This document shows positions 6,908 to 16,400 of a stretch of DNA of 64,000 nucleotides, piece by piece; positions within the stretch are counted from its first letter, which is position 1, and each line of letters opens with the position of its first letter. The position numbers and the translations under genes are program-made. Origin of the DNA: Paenibacillus elgii NBRC 100335 (lineage in GTDB: Bacteria > Bacillota > Bacilli > Paenibacillales > NBRC-103111); NCBI RefSeq assembly GCF_004000865.1, contig NZ_BIMB01000011.1, forward strand, positions 1 to 64,000. The letters run 5' to 3'. The notes beneath the pieces were generated by a model that saw only the letters and a list, made by a program, of their open reading frames with translations, made no database searches and was not told the origin of the DNA.

Positions 6908-8935
6908 TTACGGATTCAGACCGTTTTTCACGATCGTTTGCAGCGTTTTGTTGCGGTCCTGCGTCACTTCCCACGTCATGGCGCCGGCAAGTCCTTTGGA
7001 CTTGATGTAATCGACCTTGTGCTGAATCGATTCAGCGTCGTCGTACGAGATGAAGATGCCGCCGTTCGGCTGATACAGGAACGGTGTTTTGGTTACGTTG
7101 TTCCAGTAGCGCGTATAGCCGTTTTTGTTGATGTAGTTGGCTTCCAGATCGTAGAAGTCGAACGATCCGTTCTCCCATGTTCCTTTCTGGGATACGCCGG
7201 AGCATTGTTGATATTGGCCGTTATTCGCAGAGGCGCAGCCCTGCCAGCCTTTGCCGTAGTACGGGATGCCGAGCACCAGCTTGGAGGCCGGCACGCCGGC
7301 ATTCAGATGATTCGCAACCGCCTTGTCGACGTTGAAGTTGACCGGATCTTCGCTGTTATCCGCCGAGTCGAAATACAGCGGAGCGTTGTGTCCGGACTTC
7401 GATTCCCAGCCGCCGTGGAAATCGTACGTCATGATGTTGATCCAGTCGAGCGTTTGCGCGATCTTGGACAGCTCCGTGTTGTTCACGTAATTCGGGCCTG
7501 CCCCGGAAGCAATCGTAAGCAAGTACTGCTTGCCGTCGGCCGCACCGGCGGTATTCAGCTCGCTTCTGACCGCCTGCAGCAGCAGCGTGAAGTTTTGCTT
7601 ATCCTCCGGACGCTTGCTGTTGCCTGCCAAACCGCCGGTGACCGGGTACTCCCAGTCGAGATCGACGCCGTCAAACTGATATTTGCGGATGAAGTCAACC
7701 GCCGATTTGGCAAAATTGGACCGTGTCGCCGGATCGGCCGCCACGTCCGAGAACCGGTTGGACCAGCTCCAGCCGCCGACGGAAATGAGCGTCTTCAGGT
7801 TCGGATTCGCCTTTTTCAACTTGATCAATTGATTGAAGCTGCCCTTGAGCGGCTGATCCCACGTATCTCCCGGATACGACATGCCGGTATCGGCCCAAGT
7901 ATCGCCCTGCACGATAGATCCGTTCGGTACGTTGATATTGCCCTTCTCATCGGCGCAAGCCCAGGTTTGCGGGTTCGGTCCGGTCGGATCCGGATTGCCG
8001 TGTTTGCCGTTCCAGCAAATGTCCGCAAAAGCATAGTTGATATGGGTAACCTTCGATGCGTCGATTTCCGGTACTTTGAAGTTGCGTCCATAGACCGCCC
8101 ACGCCGGGTAGTACGTGACGATTTTCTTGCCGCCACCACCGCCGGTGCCGGAAGTCGTAACCGTAACGGCATTGCTGGCGGCGGATACGTTGCCGGCAGC
8201 GTCCTTGGCTTTCACCGTAAACGTATACGACGTCGAAGCCGTCAGACCGGTTACGGTGTACGAGGTCGTGGCAGCGCTTCCAACAAGCGTGCTGCCTTGG
8301 TACACGTCGTATCCCGTTACGCCGACATTATCGGTCGATGCCGTCCAGGTTAACGTCACGCTGCTCGACGTTACGTTGGAAGCGCTAACACCTGTCGGCG
8401 CCGTAGGAGGCGTCGTGTCGCCAGTCCCCCCGTCCGTTGTGACGGTGACGGCATTGCTGGCAGCGGATACGTTGCCGGCGGCGTCCTTAGCTTTTACCGT
8501 AAAGGTATACGAGGTCGACGGCTTCAGGCCGCTTACGGTATACGAAGTTGTGGCAGCGCTTCCAACAAGCGTCCCGCCTTGGTACACGTCATATCCCGTT
8601 ACGCCGACGTTATCGGTCGATGCGCCCCAGGATAAGTTGACGGTGGTCGATGTTTTGCCGGTCACGGTCAAATTGGCCGGTGCGGTAGGAGGTTGGGTAT
8701 CCGTCCCGCCGCCGCTATGCAGCTTCCACAAGGCGGGAACGTTAGGCGGCTCCCATCCGACGAGCGACGTGTGGGGCTGAAGACATTGATAGTCCGAGCC
8801 TCCGTAGGAGACGATGTCACCGGCTTTGTACGAGGTATTCGGCGCCCAAGCCGCAGCGGCGAAGGCAGCCGCAGGCAGCAGCGAAGCCAACAGCACGACG
8901 ACCAGCAGCAGCGCCCAAGCTTTTCGTTTCATCAT
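6908..8935 (-). CDS. Secreted GH18 chitinase with chitin-binding and two FnIII modules
   Basis: A 675-residue extracellular endo-acting chitinase that cleaves beta-1,4-linked N-acetylglucosamine. A Sec signal peptide ends near AAAFA (residue 27). A CBM5/12-type chitin-binding module follows (AWAPNTSYKAGDIVSYGG, residues 29-75), then two fibronectin III modules (about 82-167 and 177-262) and the GH18 barrel (about 268-675). The catalytic DGVDLDWEYP motif is complete, with the general acid Glu near residue 429; SVGGWSWS marks the preceding strand. The two FnIII modules are nearly identical in sequence. AAAGGAG precedes the ATG. The layout resembles Bacillus circulans chitinases, and no other chitin-catabolism gene is adjacent. 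Confidence 0.95.
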   Translation of the reverse strand: MMKRKAWALLLVVVLLASLLPAAAFAAAAWAPNTSYKAGDIVSYGGSDYQCLQPHTSLVGWEPPNVPALWKLHSGGGTDTQPPTAPANLTVTGKTSTTVNLSWGASTDNVGVTGYDVYQGGTLVGSAATTSYTVSGLKPSTSYTFTVKAKDAAGNVSAASNAVTVTTDGGTGDTTPPTAPTGVSASNVTSSSVTLTWTASTDNVGVTGYDVYQGSTLVGSAATTSYTVTGLTASTSYTFTVKAKDAAGNVSAASNAVTVTTSGTGGGGGKKIVTYYPAWAVYGRNFKVPEIDASKVTHINYAFADICWNGKHGNPDPTGPNPQTWACADEKGNINVPNGSIVQGDTWADTGMSYPGDTWDQPLKGSFNQLIKLKKANPNLKTLISVGGWSWSNRFSDVAADPATRSNFAKSAVDFIRKYQFDGVDLDWEYPVTGGLAGNSKRPEDKQNFTLLLQAVRSELNTAGAADGKQYLLTIASGAGPNYVNNTELSKIAQTLDWINIMTYDFHGGWESKSGHNAPLYFDSADNSEDPVNFNVDKAVANHLNAGVPASKLVLGIPYYGKGWQGCASANNGQYQQCSGVSQKGTWENGSFDFYDLEANYINKNGYTRYWNNVTKTPFLYQPNGGIFISYDDAESIQHKVDYIKSKGLAGAMTWEVTQDRNKTLQTIVKNGLNP

Positions 8936-9189
8936 TAACTACAACAGCTCCTTTGTTTACATTTTACTTTCCGGCAAACAATCCTTTGCAATCCGGTTAA
9001 TATCATCGTCGTTGATCGGGCGATATTCCTCCTCTCATCTTTCTTGCTTCCATTATCAGGGATCGCTCCCACGTTGTAACGGATAATTTCCTCCAGAAAG
9101 AGGGATAAATTTCTATAAGATCCCTGTGAATACCCGGATAACCGGCAGAGCCGTCCTTGTCTTATAAGGATCTTATAAGGACAATCAAC
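8936..9189. other. Non-coding region upstream of the chitinase, with an 11-bp tandem repeat
   Basis: No credible gene is seen. The chitinase promoter should lie here, but no clear -35/-10 pair stands out. Two head-to-tail copies of TCTTATAAGGA occupy 9160-9181; each contains the palindrome CTTATAAG and could bind a regulator. Confidence 0.4.
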
Positions 9190-9233
9190 AAAAAAAGCTT
9201 GGATGCGCCCGCCAAACGGAGCATACCCAAGCC
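9190..9233 (-). terminator. Terminator of the esterase gene
   Basis: On the minus strand GCTTGG...CCAAGC with inner ATGC/GCAT pairing is followed by seven T. It lies directly behind the esterase stop codon. Confidence 0.8.
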
Positions 9234-9249
9234 TATAAGCCGATCCTTT

Positions 9250-10041
9250 TTAGTTGTTCGCCAGACCATTCTCCAGCGGCAGCCAATTCAGCACGCTTTG
9301 AATTTTGCGGTCCCAATAGCTCCAATCATGCGTCCCGGGCTCCTCCTCGTAAGTAAGCTCTAATCCGAGCTTCCGGCAATGGTCGCGGAAACGGATGTTG
9401 TCCTCGTACAAAAAATCTTCCGTGCCGCAGCATTGATACAACCTCGGCTGCCCCGCATCCGAACGCGCCAATCCGGACGCCAGCCCGAACAAATCGTTAT
9501 CGCTGCCGCGCAGACTGTCCGCCGACCCGAATATCGCCGCCGTTTCCTCCCGAGACAGCCGCTCCCGCGCCATCGCTTCGATGTCCGTTACGCCAGACAA
9601 GCTGGCGGCCGCCCCGAACCGCTCGGGATGACGGAGCGCCAGCTTCAGCGCGCCGTATCCGCCCATCGACAGGCCGGCCACAAAGGTGCGTTCCCTCTCC
9701 TCTGCCAGCGGGAAGAAAGACCTCGCAAGCGCGGGCAGCTCTTCGCTGACGAACGTCCAGTACTTCGGACCGCTCGCCATGTCCGCGTAAAAGCTGCGAT
9801 GCACGGCCGGCATGACAACCGCGAGTCCGAGCGGGGCTGCATACCGTTCGATGGACGTTCGGCGCAGCCAGATCGTATGATCGTCCGAGAGGCCGTGCAG
9901 CAAAAACAGCACTGGGTGCTTCCCCCCCGTACTGCGGTTGTTTAAGCCAATCTGTCCCACTGTCGTTTGAGGCAATAAAACGTACATCGACGTAGACAGC
10001 CCGAGCGATTCGGAGAAAAAATGACAATCGATAAAAGCCAT
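9250..10041 (-). CDS. Alpha/beta-hydrolase esterase (esterase D / tributyrin-esterase type)
   Basis: A 263-residue cytoplasmic carboxylesterase expected to hydrolyse short-chain acyl esters. The oxyanion region LLHGLSDD and the nucleophile elbow GLSMGGYGA (Ser near residue 127) are visible. The acid and base are probably the Asp of CGTEDFLY and the His of GTHDWSYWD. The nucleophile motif and overall length match lactic-acid-bacterial EstA and the S-formylglutathione hydrolase group. GGAGGG precedes the ATG. It is a single gene with its own terminator; the natural substrate is unknown. Confidence 0.85.
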   Translation of the reverse strand: MAFIDCHFFSESLGLSTSMYVLLPQTTVGQIGLNNRSTGGKHPVLFLLHGLSDDHTIWLRRTSIERYAAPLGLAVVMPAVHRSFYADMASGPKYWTFVSEELPALARSFFPLAEERERTFVAGLSMGGYGALKLALRHPERFGAAASLSGVTDIEAMARERLSREETAAIFGSADSLRGSDNDLFGLASGLARSDAGQPRLYQCCGTEDFLYEDNIRFRDHCRKLGLELTYEEEPGTHDWSYWDRKIQSVLNWLPLENGLANN

Positions 10042-10172
10042 GTAAAGTTACCCTCCCCGTTGTATCGGATCGTATCCCGTAATTTCCCAAACCCAGTATA
10101 CCGCTTCGGACCACACCGTGCCAACGAAAAGCTGCTATGGAAACGGTGCAAGCGGGATAAAGAACTGCGCGC

Positions 10173-10201
10173 AAAAAAAGCCCGGCTCATCCGAGCCCGG
10201 C
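10173..10201 (-). terminator. Terminator of the 89-residue unknown gene
   Basis: A GCCGGGCTC/GAGCCGGGC stem (8 of 9 pairs) on the minus strand is followed by seven T. Confidence 0.8.
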
Positions 10202-10213
10202 ATCCGATTCGAT

Positions 10214-10483
10214 TTAAAGCATCCGCCTCCGCTTGCGGGCCGGTCTCCTTTTGCCTTGTTTTCCTCCGACCGGCCTGTTCCTTGTGGTCTTCATCGCTTC
10301 GCTTAGCCTCACTTGCTGCTCCGCTGCAGCCGCATTCGCCTCGGCAATCAGATTGGCCGCCTGCTTCAACAACGGGGACATCTGTTTCGCCGACTGGTAG
10401 ATCGAATTGAGTTTGTCGAAAGAGGTCAAAATTTCATCCAAGCTTTCGTTAACGCTGCGGAATACCGTAGGCAGCTTGCTCAC
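10214..10483 (-). CDS. Small helical protein of unknown function
   Basis: An 89-residue protein starting at GTG (10483) behind a purine-rich GGGGAG-like site. The first 65 residues are predicted as amphipathic helix with heptad-like spacing. The last 25 residues are strongly basic (KRRPARKRRR), which suggests nucleic-acid or membrane-surface contact. No signal peptide or Cys is seen. It is monocistronic with its own terminator, which argues that it is expressed. I do not recognise the family. Confidence 0.6.
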   Translation of the reverse strand: MSKLPTVFRSVNESLDEILTSFDKLNSIYQSAKQMSPLLKQAANLIAEANAAAAEQQVRLSEAMKTTRNRPVGGKQGKRRPARKRRRML

Positions 10484-10546
10484 CCTGCGCTCTCCCCTCT
10501 CGTTTATTCTTCTTGTTTTATTGTATGGGAGAGGCGCCCGGAAGGT

Positions 10547-11149
10547 TTAGGCGGGTGACCCGGGCGCGCCAAGCGCCTTTAAAATAAAATGCAGCGTGTG
10601 CTCCGCCGTCTCGTCTGCAAGCAGGTTCGGCAGTGACAGTAGCTCCCGGCCGCAGCCGATTTGCTTGTGGGCCAGCGTCGCTCCCATGACGAACAGCAGC
10701 GCTTGATCCAACGATTCGTAATGAAACAAGCCTTCCTTCCGGCCTTGTTCCAGCATACTGCGGGCCATGCTCCAGACGGGAGAGGTAAAGGAGTTTACCA
10801 CCTCTGCACGCGGCGTATTCAGGACCATTTCCTGTTGAATGATCGTGCTCAGCTCCAGATCGGTGAGGCTGAAGCGGATGATTTCCCGAACAATGAGACT
10901 AAGCCCCCGAACCGGGTGAGCAAAAGCAGCCTCGCCTCCGGAAAGCTGCTGCCGGCCTGGAAAAAAATGCTCGAAAATGGCATGAAATACTTTTTCCTTA
11001 CCGCCGAAATAATACGAGACCAAGGCGACGTTCGCGCCTGCCTCCTCGCAGATTTGCCGAACGCTTGTCCCTTCGAAGCCCTGCCGGGCAAACAGCTTCT
11101 TGGCGGCGTATAAAATACGCATTTTCATATCCGTTTCCGTCTGGGCCAA
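10547..11149 (-). CDS. TetR-family transcriptional regulator
   Basis: A 200-residue one-component repressor. The N-terminal helix-turn-helix is typical (LYAAKKLFARQGFEGTSVRQ, then ANVALVSYYFGGKEKVF). The remainder is a helical ligand/dimer domain resembling the CecR-like TetR group. TTG at 11149 is favoured because GGGGA lies eight bases upstream; the internal ATG at 11131 lacks a ribosome site. It lies 109 bases behind the YhgE-like gene on the same strand and probably shares its transcript. It probably binds the paired palindromes at 12455-12487. Confidence 0.85.
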   Translation of the reverse strand: MAQTETDMKMRILYAAKKLFARQGFEGTSVRQICEEAGANVALVSYYFGGKEKVFHAIFEHFFPGRQQLSGGEAAFAHPVRGLSLIVREIIRFSLTDLELSTIIQQEMVLNTPRAEVVNSFTSPVWSMARSMLEQGRKEGLFHYESLDQALLFVMGATLAHKQIGCGRELLSLPNLLADETAEHTLHFILKALGAPGSPA

Positions 11150-11258
11150 CTAAAGCGTCCCCTTCCGTTTTGACTGTATAAGTTTCATTATTGTACCACA
11201 AAACCGGAAGACGGACCGGATCGCGCCCAAGCTTCCGGCCGTTTGCCCCGGTTTCCGA

Positions 11259-12422
11259 TTACGCGTTAGCGGCCGCTGCTCCTGCGGGCTTCACGGCGGC
11301 ACGCCCTTCCCTGCGCAGTCCGGTGGCAGCCAAGCCGACAACGAGGCAGCTGAGCGTAATGGCTACGAGCGCCCCCGCATCGGCCGATACGGACGGACCG
11401 CCGAACAGCACGTTCATGCCGCCGTCCACCGCATAAGTCGCAGGCAAAAATTCGCTAAACGTATGATAGAAGCCCCCAAGCAGTTCCCGCGGCACCATGG
11501 CCCCCGACGAAACCAGCTGAATCGACAGCATCGCAATATTGAAAAGCATGCCGGCCATTCCGAAGACGATAAGAAACATCTGCGAGAAGAACATGAACGC
11601 CATCAGAAACAACGTTTGGAACAGCCACAGCGATACGAAACCGGCGGCGGTCTGACCGCCCATTGCCACAACCAATGAAGAGCCGATCAGCGCGATGAAC
11701 ACGGCGGATACGACGTTGATGATCACCCGGGCACCGAACTTGCTCCATCTGGAGAAGCTCGGGCCGAGCATCGCGGTCGCCTGCTGTATGTTCATCCCCA
11801 TAATCATCGCTCCGACGTAGGAGGCGAGCACCATCATCATCGGCACCATTTGATTATGCATGCCTTGAACCGGATTGACCGACTCGATGTTGGACTCTAC
11901 CTTATCGGATATCCCTTGCGCCACGCTCTGCGCCTGGGCCGCGGGCATATTCGCTTGAACCAGCATAGCCTGCATGCCCATCGCCGCCGCTTCTTTGCCG
12001 ACCGTAGCGGTTACCCCGTTCGCGACGCCCTGCATGATGCTTTTGATCAGTGCGGGATTGGATTCATTGATGTAATAATCGATCCGTCCCTTTTGTCCTT
12101 GCGCCTGCAACTGCTTGGAAAAATCGGCCGGAAGATGCAGCACCATCTGCACCTCCCGGTTGTTCAGCTTTTCTTGAGCCCGGCTCAGCGACGGCTCGCT
12201 GATCATGCGAAACGGCAGCGACGATACAAGCTGCTCCTCCACCCGCTTACCGACGCCTTGATCCTCGTTAACGACGGCGATTTTGAGCTGCTTGACGTTC
12301 TCGTTCACCCCTTGATAACCGGACATCCAGACGAGACTGAAAATAATTTGGAACATCATCGCCGTAACGATCCCGATAATCGTCGCCGGCTTTTTCAAAT
12401 ACGCGCGCAAAGCTTGAAACAT
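11259..12422 (-). CDS. YhgE/Pip-like ABC-2 type membrane protein (DUF3533-like)
   Basis: A 387-residue membrane protein with one N-terminal membrane segment (residues 14-35), a large extracytoplasmic loop (about 36-195), and five or six C-terminal segments (about 205-375). The loop contains VVNEDQGVG and a YINESNPALIKS segment, as in YhgE/Pip and ABC-2 membrane proteins. Such proteins export small molecules or function in type VII secretion-like contexts. No ATPase gene is adjacent. GAGGAGA precedes the ATG. Tandem operators and a TetR gene suggest that it is an inducible exporter. The substrate is unknown. Confidence 0.75.
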   Translation of the reverse strand: MFQALRAYLKKPATIIGIVTAMMFQIIFSLVWMSGYQGVNENVKQLKIAVVNEDQGVGKRVEEQLVSSLPFRMISEPSLSRAQEKLNNREVQMVLHLPADFSKQLQAQGQKGRIDYYINESNPALIKSIMQGVANGVTATVGKEAAAMGMQAMLVQANMPAAQAQSVAQGISDKVESNIESVNPVQGMHNQMVPMMMVLASYVGAMIMGMNIQQATAMLGPSFSRWSKFGARVIINVVSAVFIALIGSSLVVAMGGQTAAGFVSLWLFQTLFLMAFMFFSQMFLIVFGMAGMLFNIAMLSIQLVSSGAMVPRELLGGFYHTFSEFLPATYAVDGGMNVLFGGPSVSADAGALVAITLSCLVVGLAATGLRREGRAAVKPAGAAAANA

Positions 12423-12454
12423 CGTGTGTACTCTCCTCTAGGTATGTACTTTAA

Positions 12455-12487
12455 TTAAACATTTATTTAAATTAAACGTTTGTTTAA
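12455..12487 (-). promoter_or_regulatory. Two tandem palindromic operators over the yhgE-like promoter
   Basis: TTAAACATTTATTTAA (12455-12470) and TTAAACGTTTGTTTAA (12472-12487) are near-identical palindromes at 17-bp spacing. On the minus strand a TTGTTT-17-TAAATA promoter overlaps them. The TetR-family product encoded in the same operon is the obvious candidate binder. Confidence 0.65.
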
Positions 12488-12536
12488 AACAATAACACGC
12501 AAATTTTTGTCCTGTCAACCCCTTTTTCCACCCTCG

Positions 12537-12664
12537 CAAGGCTCCCTGCACACTTTGCGGGATGGGACGGTTTCGCCGATTGCGATCGAACCGTCGTAAC
12601 GCGCGGCAATCAACGAGCAATGCTCAGATCGAAGGATGACCGGGCGTTACCGCAGGGAGCCTTG
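12537..12664. repeat. 128-bp non-coding element with perfect 13-bp terminal inverted repeats
   Basis: CAAGGCTCCCTGC at 12537-12549 is matched exactly by its reverse complement at 12652-12664. Inside is a second stem, GACGGTT/AACCGTC (12566-12572 and 12589-12595). Just outside lies a two-stage hairpin (12672-12710; inner CGGTAG/CTACCG). No coding potential is seen. A small MITE or a structured RNA are the main options. Confidence 0.55.
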
Positions 12665-12721
12665 GCATAGCGGCGGTGGAGCCGGTAGAGAACTACCGAG
12701 CATGACCGCCTGCGCTACGCG

Positions 12722-13141
12722 TCAGCAATGGTGACGGTGCCTGCTGCGCAGGACGATGACCAACAAAATAAACAAGACGAGGATAATGCCTGTCGTTGTC
12801 CCGCACCCGCGCCAAGGATAGACGTGGTGGTGGTGTTTCTTCTTCTTCGGAATAATAACGTTGATCTCATTAATGTTGTGAACATTTGCCGTTGGATAAT
12901 GCGACGTAGGAGCTACGAATGCAGGCGAGACGGCTGTCGGCATCGGAGGCATATTCGGCATCGGCGCTATATTCGGCATCGGAGCCGCGTAGGGAGCGAT
13001 ATTCGACATCGGAGCGGAGTAGGGAGCGATATTCGGCCCTGGCGCCGAATACGGCGATACGCTTGGAGAAGGTGGAAAATTCGACGATAATGGCGACACC
13101 ATGCTCTGTTTAGGGAACGCATTCGGTTGAAACTTTTCCAT
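12722..13141 (-). CDS. Pro/Tyr-rich repeat protein with C-terminal membrane segment (spore-coat-like)
   Basis: A 139-residue low-complexity protein. GGAGGTG lies nine bases upstream of the ATG at 13141; a longer open frame upstream has no ribosome site. Residues 25-70 are degenerate repeats of the type NIAPYSAPM. A basic and His-rich patch (PKKKKHHHH) and YPWRGCG follow, then one hydrophobic helix (IILVLFILLVIVL) and a short RHRHH tail. The composition suggests a spore coat or exosporium protein or a membrane-tethered surface protein, but it belongs to no family I can name. The repeats are also visible as about 30-bp DNA repeats. Confidence 0.6.
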   Translation of the reverse strand: MEKFQPNAFPKQSMVSPLSSNFPPSPSVSPYSAPGPNIAPYSAPMSNIAPYAAPMPNIAPMPNMPPMPTAVSPAFVAPTSHYPTANVHNINEINVIIPKKKKHHHHVYPWRGCGTTTGIILVLFILLVIVLRSRHRHHC

Positions 13142-13374
13142 ACAGATGAACACCTCCGTGAAATTTACCCAAATTGCAAAGCCGGCAGCGGCGCCGGATC
13201 TGCAACTTGATTGGTTACGTGTTCCCATCGAACACACCATCAGTCTATGGTGTAGCACCTATAAGGAACACGGTATTCACCTAGCCGTGCAAAATTAGAC
13301 GCTTGCCCCGAGCAGCCCCCAAGAGGACTTTCGGATCGATCGAACGGCCCATCCATCGGCGGTTTCCGGTGGAT

Positions 13375-13416
13375 ACACAAACAAAGGACAGGTCGAATGC
13401 TCTCATTCGCCTGTCC
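13375..13416 (-). terminator. Terminator of the large SLH gene
   Basis: On the minus strand GGACAGG-CGAATG pairs with CATTCG-A-CCTGTCC, followed by TTTGTTTGTG. Confidence 0.75.
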
Positions 13417-13440
13417 CTGTGTTGAATCTTTTAAACCCGC

Positions 13441-16400
13441 TTACATGGATAAGGAATCCAGCAGCATATAGATCATTTTGGCCGCTTCCGCTCTCGTCAC
13501 ATGGTTTCCGGAACGGAACGATCCGTCGGGGTAGCCGCTGATGATTTTTTTAGCGAAGGTTGCTTGAACGGCCTGCTGAGCCCAGTCCGGAATATCCGTT
13601 TGGTCGGTAAAGCCTGCTATCTCCTTGGTCCCGCCAGCGGAATTCTGTTCCAGTATTCTGGCGAGCACAACGACGAGCTCCGCGCGCGTAAAAGGCTGAT
13701 CCGGTTTAAACCACGAGGCGCCCTTCTCCTCGTAGCCTTGAATGATTCCGGCCTGTACGGCGTCCGCAATCGCGTCCTTTGCCCAATCGGGCATCGAATC
13801 GCGGTCAACAAACCGGGTCGGCGTTCCGCTTGCTTTCAGGGCGAGCGCATCCGCAATCATTTTCACCAATTGGGCCCGGGTTACCGTCTGGTCCGGCCGG
13901 AAGGTGCTGTCCTCGAAGCCATGGATGACCCCCATCCCCACCAAGCGATCCACATAGATTGCCGCCCAGTGGCCGGTCATATCGGAGAAGCTCGTCAGAC
14001 GGGTCGGGAAAACGGCGATCTTGGCAAAACGTTTCGATTCCGCCGTAATTTGACCGTTCCCTGTGACACTGCCGCCAAGATATACCCATCGAGCAAGGGT
14101 TTCATTGTAATAGTATACCGCCGGTTTCGAGCCTGCCCCGGCCTTGGACGCATCGTACGTCAAAGTGAACTTCAGCGGCTGCCCCACGAATTGACCCGTC
14201 GTGCTGGCAAACTCCACGATGGAGCCGAGACTCTCTCTCCCCGCTGTCGAAGGCGATTCGCCGGCCTGAACAACGGCCACCTTAACCGTGCCGTCTTTCG
14301 GAAGCGCACCTGCGGGGATCGTTACGGAAGCTACTCCGTTCAACTCCACCGTACCTCCACGGGATGCCATGATCTCCCGCTCCACGCTTTGTTTTTTTTG
14401 CGAAACGGTTGAACCGGTTGACGGCGCCGGGGCAGAGCCTGTTCCTCCGCCGGAAGAACCGTAATTCGTATCACCGCTGCTCTCCGAATTCGAATCGGCA
14501 GCCCGCACGGTCACGTTCACGGCAGCGGTATAGCCGCCATACGCAACGGTAATGATAGCCTGCCCTTCCTGCTTCGCTTGAATCAATCCGTCCGCCGTGA
14601 CGATGACCGCGGTCGTATTGCTGCTGGCATAAGATGTACCATAGGTGGCCGCCGTCACATCCTTCGCTGTGCCGTCGGATAGCCGCGCCGTCACTTGGAG
14701 CTGCCGGCTGACCGTACCGCCCAGCTTCAGCTCCACCGCCTTCGGCGCTGCCGAAATATCCGTCACACTGACGGACGGAGGCGGCACATCGGCTTTCTCT
14801 ACCGCTACCTGCACGGTATCGGAATAACTCCCATTCGTAACGGTAACGGTTGCCTGCCCTTCCCGCTTCACCTGAACCAGCCCGTCTGCGGTGACGATCG
14901 CAACATTCGCATCGCTGCTGCCGTACAACGTGCCGTAGGTGGCCGCCGTCACATCCTTCGCCGTGCCGTCTGATAGCCGCGCCGTCGCTTGCAGCTGCTG
15001 GACGATCGTACCGCCCAGCTTCAGCCGCACCTCTTTTGGCGCTGCCGAGATGCCCGTCACTTTAACGATCGGAGGCGGAACATCGGCTTTCTCTACCGCT
15101 ACCTGCACGGTATAGGAATAGCTTCCATTTGTAACGGTAACGATGGCCTGCCCTTCCCGTTTCGCCTGAACCAGCCCGTCTGCAGTAACGACGGCGACAT
15201 TCGCATCACTGCTGCTATACAACGTGCCGTAGATGGCCGCCGTTACATCCTTCGCGGTGCCGTCGGATAGCCGCGCCGTCGCTTGTAGCTGCTGGACGAC
15301 CGTACCGCCCAGCTTCAGCCGCACTTCTTTCGGCGCTGCCGAAATGCTGGTTACAACCGGTTCCGTTCCGTACTCTATCGAAGCCTGTGCTTTCATATAG
15401 TCGTCCCAGTTTGGAAAAACGCTGAACGAATACGTTCCGGGGCCGGGATTCGTCAGCCCGGCATTCCCGCTTATCGCAACGGTTACGTCACCGAGTAAGG
15501 GAATATCCTTGGGTATGCCTACCATAAGGTTATGAGTAAAGCCGGAGTAGCTCACACTTGGAGCAGGAAGTCCATTAACGGTGACAAAGCTTGGACTGAT
15601 ACCGGGCGGTACTGCTATTTGCGGCGGAAATACGATCGTAACCGTATTCCCGTCATTTGCCGACAACGGCACGTTCGTCTGAAAATGAAACGTATATGGC
15701 ACTTGAGACGCCCCTGCCCATTTCACGCCTGCAGCCACGGTGAAATTCTGGGCTGTAGGCGGCGCAATCAACAGTTGCACGGTAGCAGGCTTGGTCGTTC
15801 GAGAAGTGGTTACCTGCATATCGTATGTTCCGTACTTTTGATCGAACCGGTTCGGCAGCTCGAATACGAGATGATAGTCCGGGTCGAGATAATAATTAGA
15901 CGGCAGTACAAATTGCAGCTGGTTATCGGCTAGACGGGTTATTGAGGCAGCGGTGCCGTCCAGCTCCACCCCCTCGGACGGCCAATCCAGCCGAATGTCG
16001 CCGGGAGAGACGGACGGATCTGCCAATAACGTTCCCGGAGGACTGGTAACGGTGACAGTGTCTCCCGCTTTCAAAATTGTCGGACTGGCGAACATAAACC
16101 TTAAATTGCCGTTTTGTGCAATCAATACATACCCCTTATCCCCCAACGGGTTATCGGCCAAGGAAGCGCCGGACGCCGAAATGATGCCGATCCGCCGGGT
16201 AGCCGACAGCGGGTCTACGCTGGTGGACAAACCAAAATCGTAATATCCGGGCGAAGCGGGGTTCTTGATTTGTGCCGAAGCATCGATATCGATAGCAGCG
16301 CCGGAGTAGCTCGGCAGCGCGACGGACGGCTGAAGAATCAGCTGATTGCCGTTCACAACCGCCGAGGAGACCGCCATGCCGTTAATTTTTATGCTGGGCG

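Noticed and set aside
13142-13258. Longer form of the Pro/Tyr-rich repeat protein starting at 13258
   Set aside because: GGAGGTG is placed nine bases before the internal ATG at 13141; the upstream segment lacks such a site.
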